45,885 nucleotides of DNA from CAVXAE01 sp044225565 (GCA_044225565.1 JBGAIL010000014.1:1-45885); one strand, 5' to 3'; shown: positions 9,790 to 18,172, counted from the first letter of the stretch. Translations and numbers: made by a program. Notes: generated from the letters alone by a model not told the origin.

Positions 9790-9943
9790 CAAGTCCCGAC
9801 CCCGCTCAATGCCGCCGGCGTTGCGGAGTTCTCCCGCCGGGAAACGCTCCACACGTCGGCACAGCCCTTGCTACCGGTCTTCAGCAGGCACCGCGAGTGC
9901 GGCGCCGGAGCTCTCTACCGTTCAAAACACAGGCAGGCATGAA

Positions 9944-10339
9944 ATGAACACGAAGTTGCTATGGATCGTCACCGCGGCCGCGCTCGTCTCGCTCGCCGGC
10001 TGCAAGAAGGCCGAATCGCCCAGCGACGTGCAGCACGACGTCGCCGAGGCCAGCCAGGAAGCGGCCAAGGACACGACGGAAGCGATGAACGAGCAGGCGG
10101 ACGCCGTCGCCGACGCCAACAAGGACGTCGCGGATGCGGCCCAGGGCGCGATGGAAGAGAAGGCCGACGCCTCCAAGGACGTCGCGATCACCAAGGCCGA
10201 GGGCGATCACAAGGTCGCCATCGAGAAGTGCGAGGCCCTGTCGGGCTCTGCGCAGAAGGCTTGCAAGGACCAGGCGGACGCGGCTCTCGAAGCGGCGAAA
10301 GCCAACGCCAAGGCGGCGGCGGCCGCGGCGAAGCCGTAA
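9944..10339 (+). CDS. Small Ala/Lys/Asp-rich predicted lipoprotein
   Basis: The product is 131 residues. I chose the ATG at 9944 because it gives a classic lipoprotein signal with the lipobox LAGC and the lipidated Cys at residue 20. The mature part is almost all charged residues and alanine, with repeated DA/KDVADA-like steps, and reads as a long helix or coiled coil. Two cysteines (in KCEALSG and KACKDQ) could pair. I cannot assign a function. It resembles small envelope lipoproteins with helical repeats, and could bind envelope components or have a stress role, but nothing shows this directly. A double hairpin follows the stop, so it is probably a one-gene unit. Confidence 0.8.
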   Translation: MNTKLLWIVTAAALVSLAGCKKAESPSDVQHDVAEASQEAAKDTTEAMNEQADAVADANKDVADAAQGAMEEKADASKDVAITKAEGDHKVAIEKCEALSGSAQKACKDQADAALEAAKANAKAAAAAAKP

Positions 10340-10358
10340 CAAGGACTCTGGCGGCACA

Positions 10359-10406
10359 GGGTCGAAAGGATGCGACCCGGAGGGCCCGCGGCGACGCGGG
10401 CCCTCC
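10359..10406 (+). terminator. Two consecutive hairpins after the lipoprotein gene
   Basis: The first hairpin has the arms GGGTCG and CGACCC (10359-10378). The second is a perfect 12-bp stem, GGAGGGCCCGCG with its complement, around a GCGA tetraloop (10379-10406). They lie between the lipoprotein stop and moeA. There is no T-tract, so a classical intrinsic terminator is not certain; the very stable stem could equally stop 3' exonucleases or insulate moeA. Confidence 0.55.
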
Positions 10407-10418
10407 CGCTCGATGGCG

Positions 10419-10424
10419 TATATT
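10419..10424 (+). promoter_or_regulatory. Candidate -10 box for moeA, consistent with a leaderless start
   Basis: TATATT ends 7 bp before the GTG taken as the moeA start. A transcript starting 6-8 bp downstream of the box would begin at or next to the start codon. No convincing -35 box was seen. The surrounding sequence is otherwise GC-rich, which makes the hexamer stand out. Confidence 0.4.
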
Positions 10425-10431
10425 GTGCGCC

Positions 10432-11631
10432 GTGCTCACGCCCGCCGATGCCGAAAGACTGATCGCGCAGCACCTTCCTCCGTTGCCGGTCGAATCCCTG
10501 CCCCTCGCCCAGTGCGCGGGAGCCATCCTTCGCGAGAACGTCTACGCGGAGCGCGACCAGCCTCCGTTCGATCGGGTGAGCATGGATGGCATTGCCGTCG
10601 ACAGCCGCGCCGTGCTTTCCGGCTCGAGGCGTCTGCGCATCCAGAGCACCCAGATGGCGGGCGAAGCGCCACATACCCTCTCCTCTCCCGACGCCTGTAT
10701 CGAAGTGATGACAGGTGCCGTGCTGCCGAATGGCTGCGATGCGGTGATCCAGGTTGAGCACGTCGAGCTCGATGCCGGCGCGGCGGTGCTCACGGCGAAA
10801 GCGTCCGTCGAGCCAGGGCAGAACACCCATCGCCGCGCGAGCGATACGCGCAAAGGCGACCAGCTGCTCACGACCGGCTCGCGGCTCGGCGCGCCGGAGG
10901 TGGCGATCGTGGCTTCCGCGGGTTTGGCGCGCGCGCAGGTCAGCGCTCAACCGCGCATCGTGGTGATCTCCACCGGGAACGAGCTCGTCGAGCCGGGCGA
11001 GCCGATCCTCGCGCATCAGATCCGGAGGTCGAACTCCTATGGACTCACGGCCGCGCTGCGCCGCCAAGGGTTCGAGCGCGTGGCGGACGACCACATCCCG
11101 GACGACCTCGAGTCGCTGCGCGCACGCCTGGAAACGCATCTCGACACGCACGACACGCTGATCCTCAGCGGCGGCGTCTCCATGGGCAAGCTCGATCTGG
11201 TGCCGCGGGCTCTGGATGAGCTCGGCGTGCGCAGAGTGTTCCACCGCGTCGAGCAGCGGCCGGGGAAACCGCTGTGGTTCGGCGTCTCACCCAAGGGCAC
11301 TGCCGTTTTCGCGCTGCCGGGCAATCCCGTCTCCACGCTGGTTTGCCTGGCCCGCTATGTGGTGCCCGCGCTGTTCGGCGCCATGGGCCTCGCGCGGCCG
11401 GGAACGGAACGGCTCGCGCTCGCCGAGCCCGTCAGCGTGAAATTCCCGCTGAGCGTGTTCCTGCCGGTCCACGTGGAGCTGGACGAGGCCGCGCGGGGCT
11501 GGGCCCGGCCACGCCCCACGAACGGCTCGGGCGACTTCACCTCGCTCGCCGGCACTGCCGGCTTCGTCGAGCTGCCGCCGGGACCGGGAAGCTGGGAGAG
11601 AGGATTCGTGACCCGGCTTTACCGGTGGTGA
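10432..11631 (+). CDS. moeA: Molybdopterin molybdotransferase MoeA
   Basis: The product is about 399 residues, as usual for MoeA. It inserts molybdate into adenylylated molybdopterin in the last step of Mo-cofactor assembly. I chose the GTG at 10432, giving the family-like beginning LTPADAERLIAQHLPPLP; a TTG three codons earlier is possible. Visible hallmarks are QPPFDRVSMDGIAVDS in domain 2, PNGCDAVIQVEHV, the MoCF-domain motifs VVISTGNELVEPG and ILSGGVSMGKLDLV, RPGKPLWFG, and FALPGNPVST. A C-terminal domain IV follows. It is the first gene of a rightward Mo-cofactor run and is separated from moaA by 143 bp. Confidence 0.95.
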   Translation: MLTPADAERLIAQHLPPLPVESLPLAQCAGAILRENVYAERDQPPFDRVSMDGIAVDSRAVLSGSRRLRIQSTQMAGEAPHTLSSPDACIEVMTGAVLPNGCDAVIQVEHVELDAGAAVLTAKASVEPGQNTHRRASDTRKGDQLLTTGSRLGAPEVAIVASAGLARAQVSAQPRIVVISTGNELVEPGEPILAHQIRRSNSYGLTAALRRQGFERVADDHIPDDLESLRARLETHLDTHDTLILSGGVSMGKLDLVPRALDELGVRRVFHRVEQRPGKPLWFGVSPKGTAVFALPGNPVSTLVCLARYVVPALFGAMGLARPGTERLALAEPVSVKFPLSVFLPVHVELDEAARGWARPRPTNGSGDFTSLAGTAGFVELPPGPGSWERGFVTRLYRW

Positions 11632-11724
11632 ATCGGCGCTCAAGGCCGACTTCAAATCCCTGGCCGAGGAGAATGGCAGTCATCGCCGCAATGCGCCCAT
11701 AGGATTCTGATTTATCTGGATTTT

Positions 11725-11764
11725 TTCTTACCGTTTTGCGCGCGGGGCATTCCAGTGGTAAGAA
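11725..11764. promoter_or_regulatory. Inverted repeat in the moeA-moaA gap
   Basis: A perfect 8-bp inverted repeat, TTCTTACC and GGTAAGAA, is separated by 24 bp and ends 10 bp before the moaA ATG. It sits in an unusually AT-rich patch (about 11700-11735) for this genome. It could be an operator, a hairpin in the moaA leader or chance. I recognise neither a ModE site nor the Mo-cofactor riboswitch fold in it. Confidence 0.35.
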
Positions 11765-11774
11765 CCTCCGTCCC

Positions 11775-12830
11775 ATGCCCCCGTCAGAGACCGTCATCCC
11801 CCTGAGCGCCGTCGGCGCGCCGCGCGACACGCGGCGCCGGCCGCTGCACGACCTGCGCATCTCGGTGATGGACCGCTGCAACTTCCGCTGCCCCTACTGC
11901 ATGCCGCGGGAGACCTTCCACGACAAATACCGCTTCCTCGCCTCGGCCGAGCGGCTGGGCTTCGAGGAGATCGTGCGCCTCGCACGCCTGTTCGCACGCC
12001 TGGGAGTGAGCAAGCTGCGCCTCACGGGCGGCGAACCGCTGCTGCGCGCCAATCTCGCGGACCTCGTCGGGGATCTCACCAGCATCCCGGGCATCGATGA
12101 CGTGGCGCTCACCACGAATGGCGTCCTGCTCGCGCAGCACGCGGTGGAGCTGAAGGCTGCCGGGCTCGAGCGCGTCACCGTGAGCCTCGACAGCCTGGAC
12201 CCGCAGGTGTTCAAGACCATGAACGGCGGGCTCGGCGAAGTCGAAGACGTGCTGCAGGGCATCGAGCAGGCGCGACGCGCGGGCCTCGCTCCGATCAAGG
12301 TGAATGCGGTCGTGCAGCGCGGCGTGAACGATCACACGGTGCTCGATCTCGTGGAGCGCTTCCGCGGCACGGATGTCATCGTGCGACTCATCGAATACAT
12401 GGACGTCGGCAACCGCAATCACTGGGACGCGCAGCGCGTGGTGCCGTCGAAAGAGCTGCTTCAGCGCATTGCGGCGCGCTGGCCCGTGGTGCCGCTCGAG
12501 CGGCAGTATCGCGGCGAGGTCGCGCAGCGCTACGGATTCGAAGATGGCGCCGGCGAGATCGGCTTCATCTCCTCCGTCTCGCAACCGTTCTGCGGGGACT
12601 GCTCGCGCGCGCGCCTCTCTTCCGACGGCGTGATGTACACCTGCCTGTTCGCAACGCAAGGCACCAGCCTGCGCGACGCGATGCGCGGCGGCGCGAGCGA
12701 CGACACGCTGCTCGAGCAGATCCGTTCCATCTGGCTCGGCCGCGCCGACCACTACAGCGAGCAGCGTGCGGAGCTTCGTGCCAAAGCCGGCGACAGGCGC
12801 AAGATCGAGATGCACTACATTGGCGGATAG
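11775..12830 (+). CDS. moaA: GTP 3',8-cyclase MoaA (radical SAM)
   Basis: The product is about 351 residues. It converts GTP to (8S)-3',8-cyclo-7,8-dihydro-GTP, the first step of molybdopterin synthesis. I chose the ATG at 11775 (MPPSET); an ATG 13 codons upstream lies in the AT-rich gap. The SAM-cluster motif CNFRCPYC puts the cysteines at 35, 39 and 42. KLRLTGGEPLLR and VTVSLDSLDP follow. The C-terminal cluster is FCGDCSRARLSSDG with the later Cys in YTCLFA. The protein ends in the conserved Gly-Gly tail (YIGG) needed for activity. Its end overlaps the proposed moaC start. Confidence 0.96.
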   Translation: MPPSETVIPLSAVGAPRDTRRRPLHDLRISVMDRCNFRCPYCMPRETFHDKYRFLASAERLGFEEIVRLARLFARLGVSKLRLTGGEPLLRANLADLVGDLTSIPGIDDVALTTNGVLLAQHAVELKAAGLERVTVSLDSLDPQVFKTMNGGLGEVEDVLQGIEQARRAGLAPIKVNAVVQRGVNDHTVLDLVERFRGTDVIVRLIEYMDVGNRNHWDAQRVVPSKELLQRIAARWPVVPLERQYRGEVAQRYGFEDGAGEIGFISSVSQPFCGDCSRARLSSDGVMYTCLFATQGTSLRDAMRGGASDDTLLEQIRSIWLGRADHYSEQRAELRAKAGDRRKIEMHYIGG

Positions 12831-13350
12831 AGGGAAAAGCCGGCTCAAGGCGCCGCTCAGGCGGCTGCTCACTCATCTCGACCGCCACAACCGGCCCAGC
12901 ATGGTGGACGTGGGCGAGAAGGAGCCCACGCGCCGCACGGCAGCGGCGGAAGCGGTGATCAAGCTGCCGGCCGAGGTCGGCGCGGCGCTGCGCGCCAGCG
13001 GGCATCGAACGAAGAAAGGACCAGTGTTCGACACCGCCATCGTAGCGGGCGTGATGGCGGCGAAGCGCACGCACGAGCTGATCCCGTTCTGCCACCCTCT
13101 GCCGCTGGACGACTGCCGCATCGAGATCGAAGCGCGACGCGACGACCGCATCGTGGTCCAGTGCCGCGTGTCGGTTCACCATCGCACCGGCGTGGAAATG
13201 GAAGCGCTCACGGGGGCGAGCGTCGCGGCGCTCACCATTTACGACATGTGCAAGGCGCTCTCGCACGACATCGAGGTGACGAGCCTCAGGCTGCTCGAGA
13301 AGACGGGCGGCAAGCGGGACTTCCGGCGCGGGCGGAGCCAGGCGCCATGA
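12820..13350 (+). CDS. moaC: Cyclic pyranopterin monophosphate synthase MoaC
   Basis: The product is about 176 residues with the TTG at 12820, which overlaps the last codons of moaA. An ATG at 12766 (longer) and an ATG at 12901 (probably too short, as MoaC normally has about 14 residues before MVDV) are alternatives. Together with MoaA it makes cPMP. Family motifs are MVDVGEKEPTRR, KKGPVFDTAIVAGVMAAKRT (which includes the active-site Lys region), LIPFCHPL, TGVEMEALTGASVAALTIYD and MCKALSHD (active-site Asp). It ends KTGGKRDF plus a short Arg-rich tail. Its stop overlaps the next start (ATGA). Confidence 0.9.
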   Translation: MADRGKSRLKAPLRRLLTHLDRHNRPSMVDVGEKEPTRRTAAAEAVIKLPAEVGAALRASGHRTKKGPVFDTAIVAGVMAAKRTHELIPFCHPLPLDDCRIEIEARRDDRIVVQCRVSVHHRTGVEMEALTGASVAALTIYDMCKALSHDIEVTSLRLLEKTGGKRDFRRGRSQAP

Positions 13351-14225
13351 GCGCGGCGGGCTCCAGGACCGAGGCGGGTGCGAGCGCTTCGCGGGCTGGC
13401 CGCGTCGCGCCGCTTTACGGCCTCGTGCTCGCGGGCGGCCGCAGCTCGCGCATGGGGCAGGACAAGGCGGCTCTGACCTATCACGGGCAGACGCAGCTCG
13501 ACTGGGCGATGGAATTGATCCGTCCCTTCGTCGAGCAGGCCTATGTCTCGGTGCGCGTCGATCAGGTGAACGACCCGTTGCGCGCGAAGCACGGCCAGAT
13601 CGTCGACGCGCACGAAGGGCTGGGTCCCATAGCGGGCATCCTCGCGGCGCAGGCGAGACATCCCGATGCGGCATGGCTCGTGCTGGCCTGCGATCTGCCT
13701 TTTCTGGAGAGCGACACCCTGTCGCATCTCATCGCGTCGCGCGGGCAGGAGCACCTGGCCACCGCGTACCGGTCGAGCCACGACGGACTGCCGGAGCCGT
13801 TGTGCGCCATCTACGAGCCCGCGAGCCGCGAGCCGCTGGCTGCCCACGTCGCGAGCGGCAGGAGCTGTCCGCGAAAATTCCTGATCCGATCGGAAGCGAA
13901 GTTGCTCGACCTGCCCAACACCCGCGCGCTGGACAACATCAACACGCCGGCCGAGCTCGGTGCGGCAACGGGCGATCTCGCACCTCGCACGCTCAAAGTG
14001 CAGTATTTCGCTCTGCTGCGCGAACAGGCGAAACGCCGCGAGGAATCGGTGACCACACGGGCGGCGACACCTGCAGAACTCTACGAAGAGCTGCGCACGC
14101 GGCACTCGTTCACCCTGCCGGCAAGCGCGCTTCGCGTCGCGGTGAACACCGACTTCGCGGACTGGAATCGCCCGCTTGCCCAGAACGACGTCGTGGTCTT
14201 CATCCCGCCGGTCGCAGGGGGCTGA
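13347..14225 (+). CDS. MobA-MoaD fusion: Mo-cofactor guanylyltransferase joined to molybdopterin synthase small subunit
   Basis: The product is about 292 residues from an ATG that overlaps the moaC stop. Residues about 27-205 form a MobA-type nucleotidyltransferase: LVLAGGRSSRMGQDKA (nucleotide loop), GPIAGILAA, and LACDLPFLESD with the metal-binding Asp. Residues about 214-292 form a MoaD ubiquitin-like domain: LKVQYFALLREQA, then ALRVAVNTDFADW and DVVVFIPPVAGG. The C-terminal Gly-Gly, which must be free for adenylation and thiocarboxylation, is intact and followed directly by the stop. MobA adds GMP to Mo-cofactor and MoaD donates sulfur in molybdopterin synthase, so two non-adjacent steps are joined in one chain. 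No stop, start or frameshift separates the two parts. The moaE partner reading frame begins 3 bp downstream. Confidence 0.88.
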   Translation: MSAAGSRTEAGASASRAGRVAPLYGLVLAGGRSSRMGQDKAALTYHGQTQLDWAMELIRPFVEQAYVSVRVDQVNDPLRAKHGQIVDAHEGLGPIAGILAAQARHPDAAWLVLACDLPFLESDTLSHLIASRGQEHLATAYRSSHDGLPEPLCAIYEPASREPLAAHVASGRSCPRKFLIRSEAKLLDLPNTRALDNINTPAELGAATGDLAPRTLKVQYFALLREQAKRREESVTTRAATPAELYEELRTRHSFTLPASALRVAVNTDFADWNRPLAQNDVVVFIPPVAGG

Positions 14226-14227
14226 CC

Positions 14228-14680
14228 ATGCGCGAGTTCCGTTTCAGCCACGAACCCATCGACGGCGCGGCGCTGCGCGCGCAGATGCAGGACCCGGCCT
14301 GCGGCGGTTTCGTGGTGTTCGAAGGCTGGGTGCGCAATCTCAACGAAGGTCGCGAGGTGAGACGGCTCGAGTACGAAGCATTCGAGCCGCTGGCCCTCAA
14401 GGAAGCCGAGCGCATCCTCGCTGCTGCGGCCGAACGTCATGGCGTGGAGCGCGTGCTCTGCGTGCATCGCATCGGTGACCTCGCGCTGGGCGAGATCGCC
14501 GTGTGGGTGAGTGCGGCGTCGCGGCATCACCCAACGAGGCATTCCTTGCCTGCCGTGAGGTCATCGACGAAGTGAAGCACCGGGTGCCCATCTGGAAGAA
14601 GGAGCACTACGTGGATGGCGACTCCGGCTGGGTGAACTTCCGAAACGCGGTGGCTTCCGTGCATCACGCGCACCACGGGC
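14228..14680 (+). pseudogene. moaE: Molybdopterin synthase large subunit MoaE, frameshifted
   Basis: The frame from ATG 14228 codes a good MoaE N-terminus: FSHEPIDGAALRAQM, GGFVVFEGWVRNLNEGREV, LEYEAFEPLALKEAERI, VLCVHRIGDLALGEIAVWV. Just after VWV (about 14507-14515) the homology moves to another frame, which reads ASPNEAFLACREVIDEVKHR, then VPIWKKEHYVDGDSGWVNF and a His-rich tail. In the first frame the protein would stop at 14575 after 115 residues and lack the KHRVPIWKK lysines needed for catalysis. Loss of one base, or gain of two, explains the shift. The second frame has no stop near the expected MoaE end (about 14680), so the 3' end is also disturbed. It could be sequencing error, real decay, or, less likely, recoding. 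Confidence 0.8.
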
Positions 14681-15613
14681 ATGAGCATCGATGGGCGACG
14701 TCAGACCGCCGCGCGCTCCGCGGCGTATCGATTGGCGCCAGCGCACTGCCTATTGTGTTTGTCGTGGGCATCCGGCGTGGCCGCGCATGTCGGCGCAACT
14801 GGACTTCCTGCTGGATTACGCGATACGGCAAGAAGTTCGCCCTTCAGACGTCTGCAGTACCAGCAGCGTGCCGAAGCCGCCACGTGCTGGAGCGCAATCC
14901 ACCTGCCGAGAACTGCGCGCAAACGCTCGGCGCCAGCCACCGCGAATCTATACGACGACCTGGGCCAGGCCGCTGGACGGCGCGGCGGGCAGGACGCCAC
15001 CGTCGGAAACTGCCTACGAAGCGCGCTCGAGTGCGCGCCGCGCAGCAGTTACCTGCGCGTCCCGCTCTCCTCCGACCTCATGTATCTGAATCGGTACGAC
15101 GAGGCGCGCGCCGTCGCCGAACGCGGGCTGGCCGCCGAGGAGTCGGAAGCCGAGCTGCACGCCGTGCTCGCCCAGCTCGATTACATCGCGGAGCGCTGGG
15201 ACGATGCCATATCGCACCTGCGCGCCGCGGCCGCCGGCATGGAGGACGGCACCGTCGCGGCATATTTCCAGTGCCTGCTCTGGCTCGCACAGCGCCGCAA
15301 CGGCGTCGCACGCCCGGAGCTCGTCTCACGCGACGATCCCGAATCCTGGCCCCTGCCCCTTCTGGCGGCGCTGCGGGGCAACCGGACCGAGAGCGAAGTG
15401 CTCATGAGCATCGAGAACGAGGACAGGCCGGAGCGACGCCGCGAGCTGCTCGCCGAAGCGCTCTATTACCTAGGCCAGGAGCGGCTGGCCGACGGCGATG
15501 CCGATACCGCGCGCCGCTACATGAGCGCCACGGTGAATCTCAAAGTGCACCACTTCGTGGAGCACCACCTGGCCAGGGCGGAACTGGAAAGGATGGCAGC
15601 GGCGGGCCGGTGA
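14681..15613 (+). CDS. TPR-like repeat protein, start uncertain
   Basis: The product is up to 310 residues. From about 14950 on the frame has strong third-position GC. It encodes helix pairs typical of tetratricopeptide repeats: YLNRYDEARAVAERGLAAEE, LAQLDYIAERWDDAISHLRA, and the NlpI-like C-terminal pattern EALYYLGQERLADGDADTA, RYMSATVNL. The first 50 or so codons are less convincing, although a hydrophobic stretch (HCLLCLSWASGVAAHV) could be a signal peptide. It lies where the repaired moaE would end, in the same frame as the moaE start, so its own 5' end may be disturbed. Function is unknown; TPR proteins of this kind are protein-binding scaffolds, often periplasmic. Convergent with proA. 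Confidence 0.55.
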   Translation: MSIDGRRQTAARSAAYRLAPAHCLLCLSWASGVAAHVGATGLPAGLRDTARSSPFRRLQYQQRAEAATCWSAIHLPRTARKRSAPATANLYDDLGQAAGRRGGQDATVGNCLRSALECAPRSSYLRVPLSSDLMYLNRYDEARAVAERGLAAEESEAELHAVLAQLDYIAERWDDAISHLRAAAAGMEDGTVAAYFQCLLWLAQRRNGVARPELVSRDDPESWPLPLLAALRGNRTESEVLMSIENEDRPERRRELLAEALYYLGQERLADGDADTARRYMSATVNLKVHHFVEHHLARAELERMAAAGR

Positions 15614-15641
15614 GGTGACGGGTGGCGGCCATGGCCCGCGT

Positions 15642-16955
15642 CTACCCCCCTCGGACCTGCCCCGCCCCGCGCACCACGTACTTGTAGCTCGTCAATTGCT
15701 CGACGCCCACCGGCCCCCGCGCGTGGAAGCGGTCCGTGGAGATGCCGATTTCCGCGCCCATGCCGAACTCGCCGCCGTCGGCGAACTGGGTGGACGCGTT
15801 GTGGAGCACGATGGCGCTGTCCACGCGGCTGAGGAAACGCTCGGCCGTGGCCGCGTTGCCGGTGACGATGGCTTCGGTGTGCGCCGAACCATACTGCGCG
15901 ATGTGCGCGATGGCGGAATCCACGCCTTCGACTGCGCGCACGGCGATCACGGCATCGAGATATTCGGTGTACCAGTCTTCCTCGGTGGCAGGCTTCACGC
16001 GCGCGTCCACCTTCTGCACGAGCTCGTCACCGCGCACCTCGCAGCCGGCATCCAGCAGACTGCGCACCAGCGTGGACAAATGATCTGCCGGGCAGGCACG
16101 GTCGATGAGCAGCGTCTCCGCCGCGCCGCAGATTCCCGTGCGCCGCAACTTCGCGTTCAGCACGATCTCGCGCGCCATGGCGAGCTCCGCATCGCGATCC
16201 ACGTAGACGTGGCAATTGCCCTCCAGATGCCCGATGACCGGTACGCGCGCCTCGCGCTGCACCCGTTCCACCAAACTCTTGCCGCCGCGCGGCACGATGA
16301 CGTCCAGATACTCCGCCATGCCCGACAGCATGTGCCCCACTGCAGCGCGATCCGTGGTGGGAACGAGCTGGATGCAGGCTTCGGGCAAACCCGCCGTCCG
16401 CAGCCCGGCCACCAGGCACTCATGAATCGCGCGATTGGAATGCCGGCTCTCGGAGCCGCCGCGCAGGATCACCGGATTGCCCGACTTCAGGCACAGCGCG
16501 CCGGCATCCGCGGTCACGTTGGGCCGGCTCTCGTAGATGATGCCGATGGCGCCGAGCGGCACGCGCACGCGCGCGATGCGCAGCCCGTTGGGACGTTCCC
16601 ACTCCGCAATCACCGTTCCGATGGGATCCGGCAGCCGGGTCACATCGTCGAGGCCTCGTGCCATCGCTTCCACCCGACCCGCATCGAGGCGCAGCCGGTC
16701 CAGCATGGCATTCGACAGCTGTGCCTCCCGCGCCGCGCTCACGTCCTTCGTGTTCGCCTCGATGATGCTCGACGCGCGCTCGCGAATGACGCGCGCCGCA
16801 GCGGCCAACGCGTCGTTCTTCTTCGCAGTGGGCGCCAGAGCCAGATGCGGCGCAGCCTCGCGCGCGGCGCACCCGAGCCCGTTCATGATCTCGGCGATGC
16901 TGGCTCCCGAGTCCGCCGACTCACGACCCCGAGCGTCGATCTCCCGCGCGCTCAT
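15642..16955 (-). CDS. proA: Glutamate-5-semialdehyde dehydrogenase (gamma-glutamyl phosphate reductase)
   Basis: The product is 437 residues (E. coli ProA has 417). It reduces gamma-glutamyl phosphate with NADPH in the second step of proline synthesis in the cytoplasm. Hallmarks are RVPLGAIGIIYESRPNVTAD, CLKSGNPVILRGGSE, VIVPRGGKSLVERVQ, VIGHLEGNCHVYVDRDA, the catalytic Cys276 in RRTGICGAAET, and FNRSSTQF-like HNASTQFADGGEFGMGAEIG. The start ATG overlaps the proB stop by 4 bp (ATGA), so the two are translationally coupled. The N-terminus is some 20 residues longer than in E. coli. Confidence 0.97.
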   Translation of the reverse strand: MSAREIDARGRESADSGASIAEIMNGLGCAAREAAPHLALAPTAKKNDALAAAARVIRERASSIIEANTKDVSAAREAQLSNAMLDRLRLDAGRVEAMARGLDDVTRLPDPIGTVIAEWERPNGLRIARVRVPLGAIGIIYESRPNVTADAGALCLKSGNPVILRGGSESRHSNRAIHECLVAGLRTAGLPEACIQLVPTTDRAAVGHMLSGMAEYLDVIVPRGGKSLVERVQREARVPVIGHLEGNCHVYVDRDAELAMAREIVLNAKLRRTGICGAAETLLIDRACPADHLSTLVRSLLDAGCEVRGDELVQKVDARVKPATEEDWYTEYLDAVIAVRAVEGVDSAIAHIAQYGSAHTEAIVTGNAATAERFLSRVDSAIVLHNASTQFADGGEFGMGAEIGISTDRFHARGPVGVEQLTSYKYVVRGAGQVRGG

Positions 16956-18163
16956 GAAGTGGCCCGCGCAGTTTGAATGCGCTGCGCCTCCGCAACACCG
17001 GCAGTCGCGGCACCGTCACCCGTGTCCGCCCGCAGAATGACCAGATCGTCGCGGTGGATCATCTCGTCCCGCCCGCGGAATCCGAGCGTGCTCTCGATCT
17101 GCGACGACTGCCGTCCCATGATGCGTGCCGCGTCCGCATCGCCGTAAGCCACCAGCCCGCGCGCAATCTCCACACCATCCGGCGCTACCACGCTCACCGT
17201 ATCGCCGCGCTCGAAGCGGCCCCTCGCTGCAACCACACCGGCAGGCAGCAGGCTCTTTCCCGCGAACAGCGCGCGCACCGCGCCTTCGTCCACCACCAGC
17301 GCACCCGACGGCCGCAACGACCCCGCGATCCATTGTTTGCGCGATGCCGCGGGTGTGGCATGTGGCACGAACCAGGTGCAGCGTGCGTCCTGCTCGATGC
17401 GACGCAACGGATGCTGATGCTTGCCGGCGGAAATGCACATGTGGCAACCCGCCGCGACGGCGATCTTCGCGGCCATGACTTTCGTTGCCATGCCTCCGGT
17501 GCCCACGTCCGACACCGGCCGCCCGGCCATCGCCTCGATCTCGGGCGTGATCTCGGTGACGCGCTCGATGAACTGCGCCGCCGGATCCACCGTGGGGTCG
17601 GCGGTATACAGCCCGTCGATGTCGGAAAGCAGCACGAGGCAGTCCGCTCCGACCATCTGCGCCACGCGGGCCGCCAGCCTATCGTTGTCGCCGCACCGGA
17701 TCTCCGCCGTGGCCACCGTGTCGTTCTCGTTGATGACCGGCAGCGCGCCGAGACTCAACAGGGTCTCGAGCGTCGCGCGCGCATTGAGATAGCGGCGGCG
17801 GCGCTCGCTGTCCTCCAGGGTGAGGAGCACCTGCGCCACGGTCACTTCGCGCTCCTCCAGCAATTCCTTGTAGGCGTGCGCCAGGCGGATCTGCCCGACG
17901 GCCGCAGCAGCCTGGCTTTCCTCGAGCTTGAGCGGCCCTTTCGGCAGGCCGAGCTGCCTGCGACCGAGCCCGATGGCGCCGGAGGACACCAGCACCACCT
18001 GCTGACCCCGTTTGCGCACCCTCAGCAGGTCCTCGACCAGGCTCACGAGCCAGGTGCGGTTGACCCGGCTCGCCTGCGCGTCGACGAGCAGCGCCGACCC
18101 GACCTTCACCACGATGCGGCGGGCGGACAGGAGGGGTGAGTCGGGGGAAGCGCGGCGGGACAT
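16952..18163 (-). CDS. proB: Glutamate 5-kinase with PUA domain
   Basis: The product is about 403 residues. It phosphorylates glutamate as the first, proline-inhibited step of proline synthesis. I prefer the ATG at 18163 because a TATAGT box lies 10 bp upstream; another ATG at 18184 would place the box inside the gene. The amino-acid kinase domain shows RIVVKVGSALLV, VVLVSSGAIGLGRRQLG, LPVINENDTVA, CGDNDRLAARVAQMVGAD, LLSDIDGLYTADP and DVGTGGMATKVMAAKIA. The C-terminal PUA domain starts near GALVVDEGAVRAL. It leads the leftward proBA pair and diverges from the DUF6763-like gene. Confidence 0.96.
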   Translation of the reverse strand: MSRRASPDSPLLSARRIVVKVGSALLVDAQASRVNRTWLVSLVEDLLRVRKRGQQVVLVSSGAIGLGRRQLGLPKGPLKLEESQAAAAVGQIRLAHAYKELLEEREVTVAQVLLTLEDSERRRRYLNARATLETLLSLGALPVINENDTVATAEIRCGDNDRLAARVAQMVGADCLVLLSDIDGLYTADPTVDPAAQFIERVTEITPEIEAMAGRPVSDVGTGGMATKVMAAKIAVAAGCHMCISAGKHQHPLRRIEQDARCTWFVPHATPAASRKQWIAGSLRPSGALVVDEGAVRALFAGKSLLPAGVVAARGRFERGDTVSVVAPDGVEIARGLVAYGDADAARIMGRQSSQIESTLGFRGRDEMIHRDDLVILRADTGDGAATAGVAEAQRIQTARATS

Positions 18164-18172
18164 GGTGCGAAA

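Noticed and set aside
11632..11774. Possible Mo-cofactor riboswitch before moaA
   Set aside because: Only one long-spaced 8-bp inverted repeat is seen; I could not find the multi-stem fold of the known element.
14503..15618. Long 371-codon open frame starting in moaE
   Set aside because: Only its first 60 or so codons match MoaE; the remainder is Arg-rich and out of frame with the TPR-like protein, as expected for a shadow frame in GC-rich DNA.
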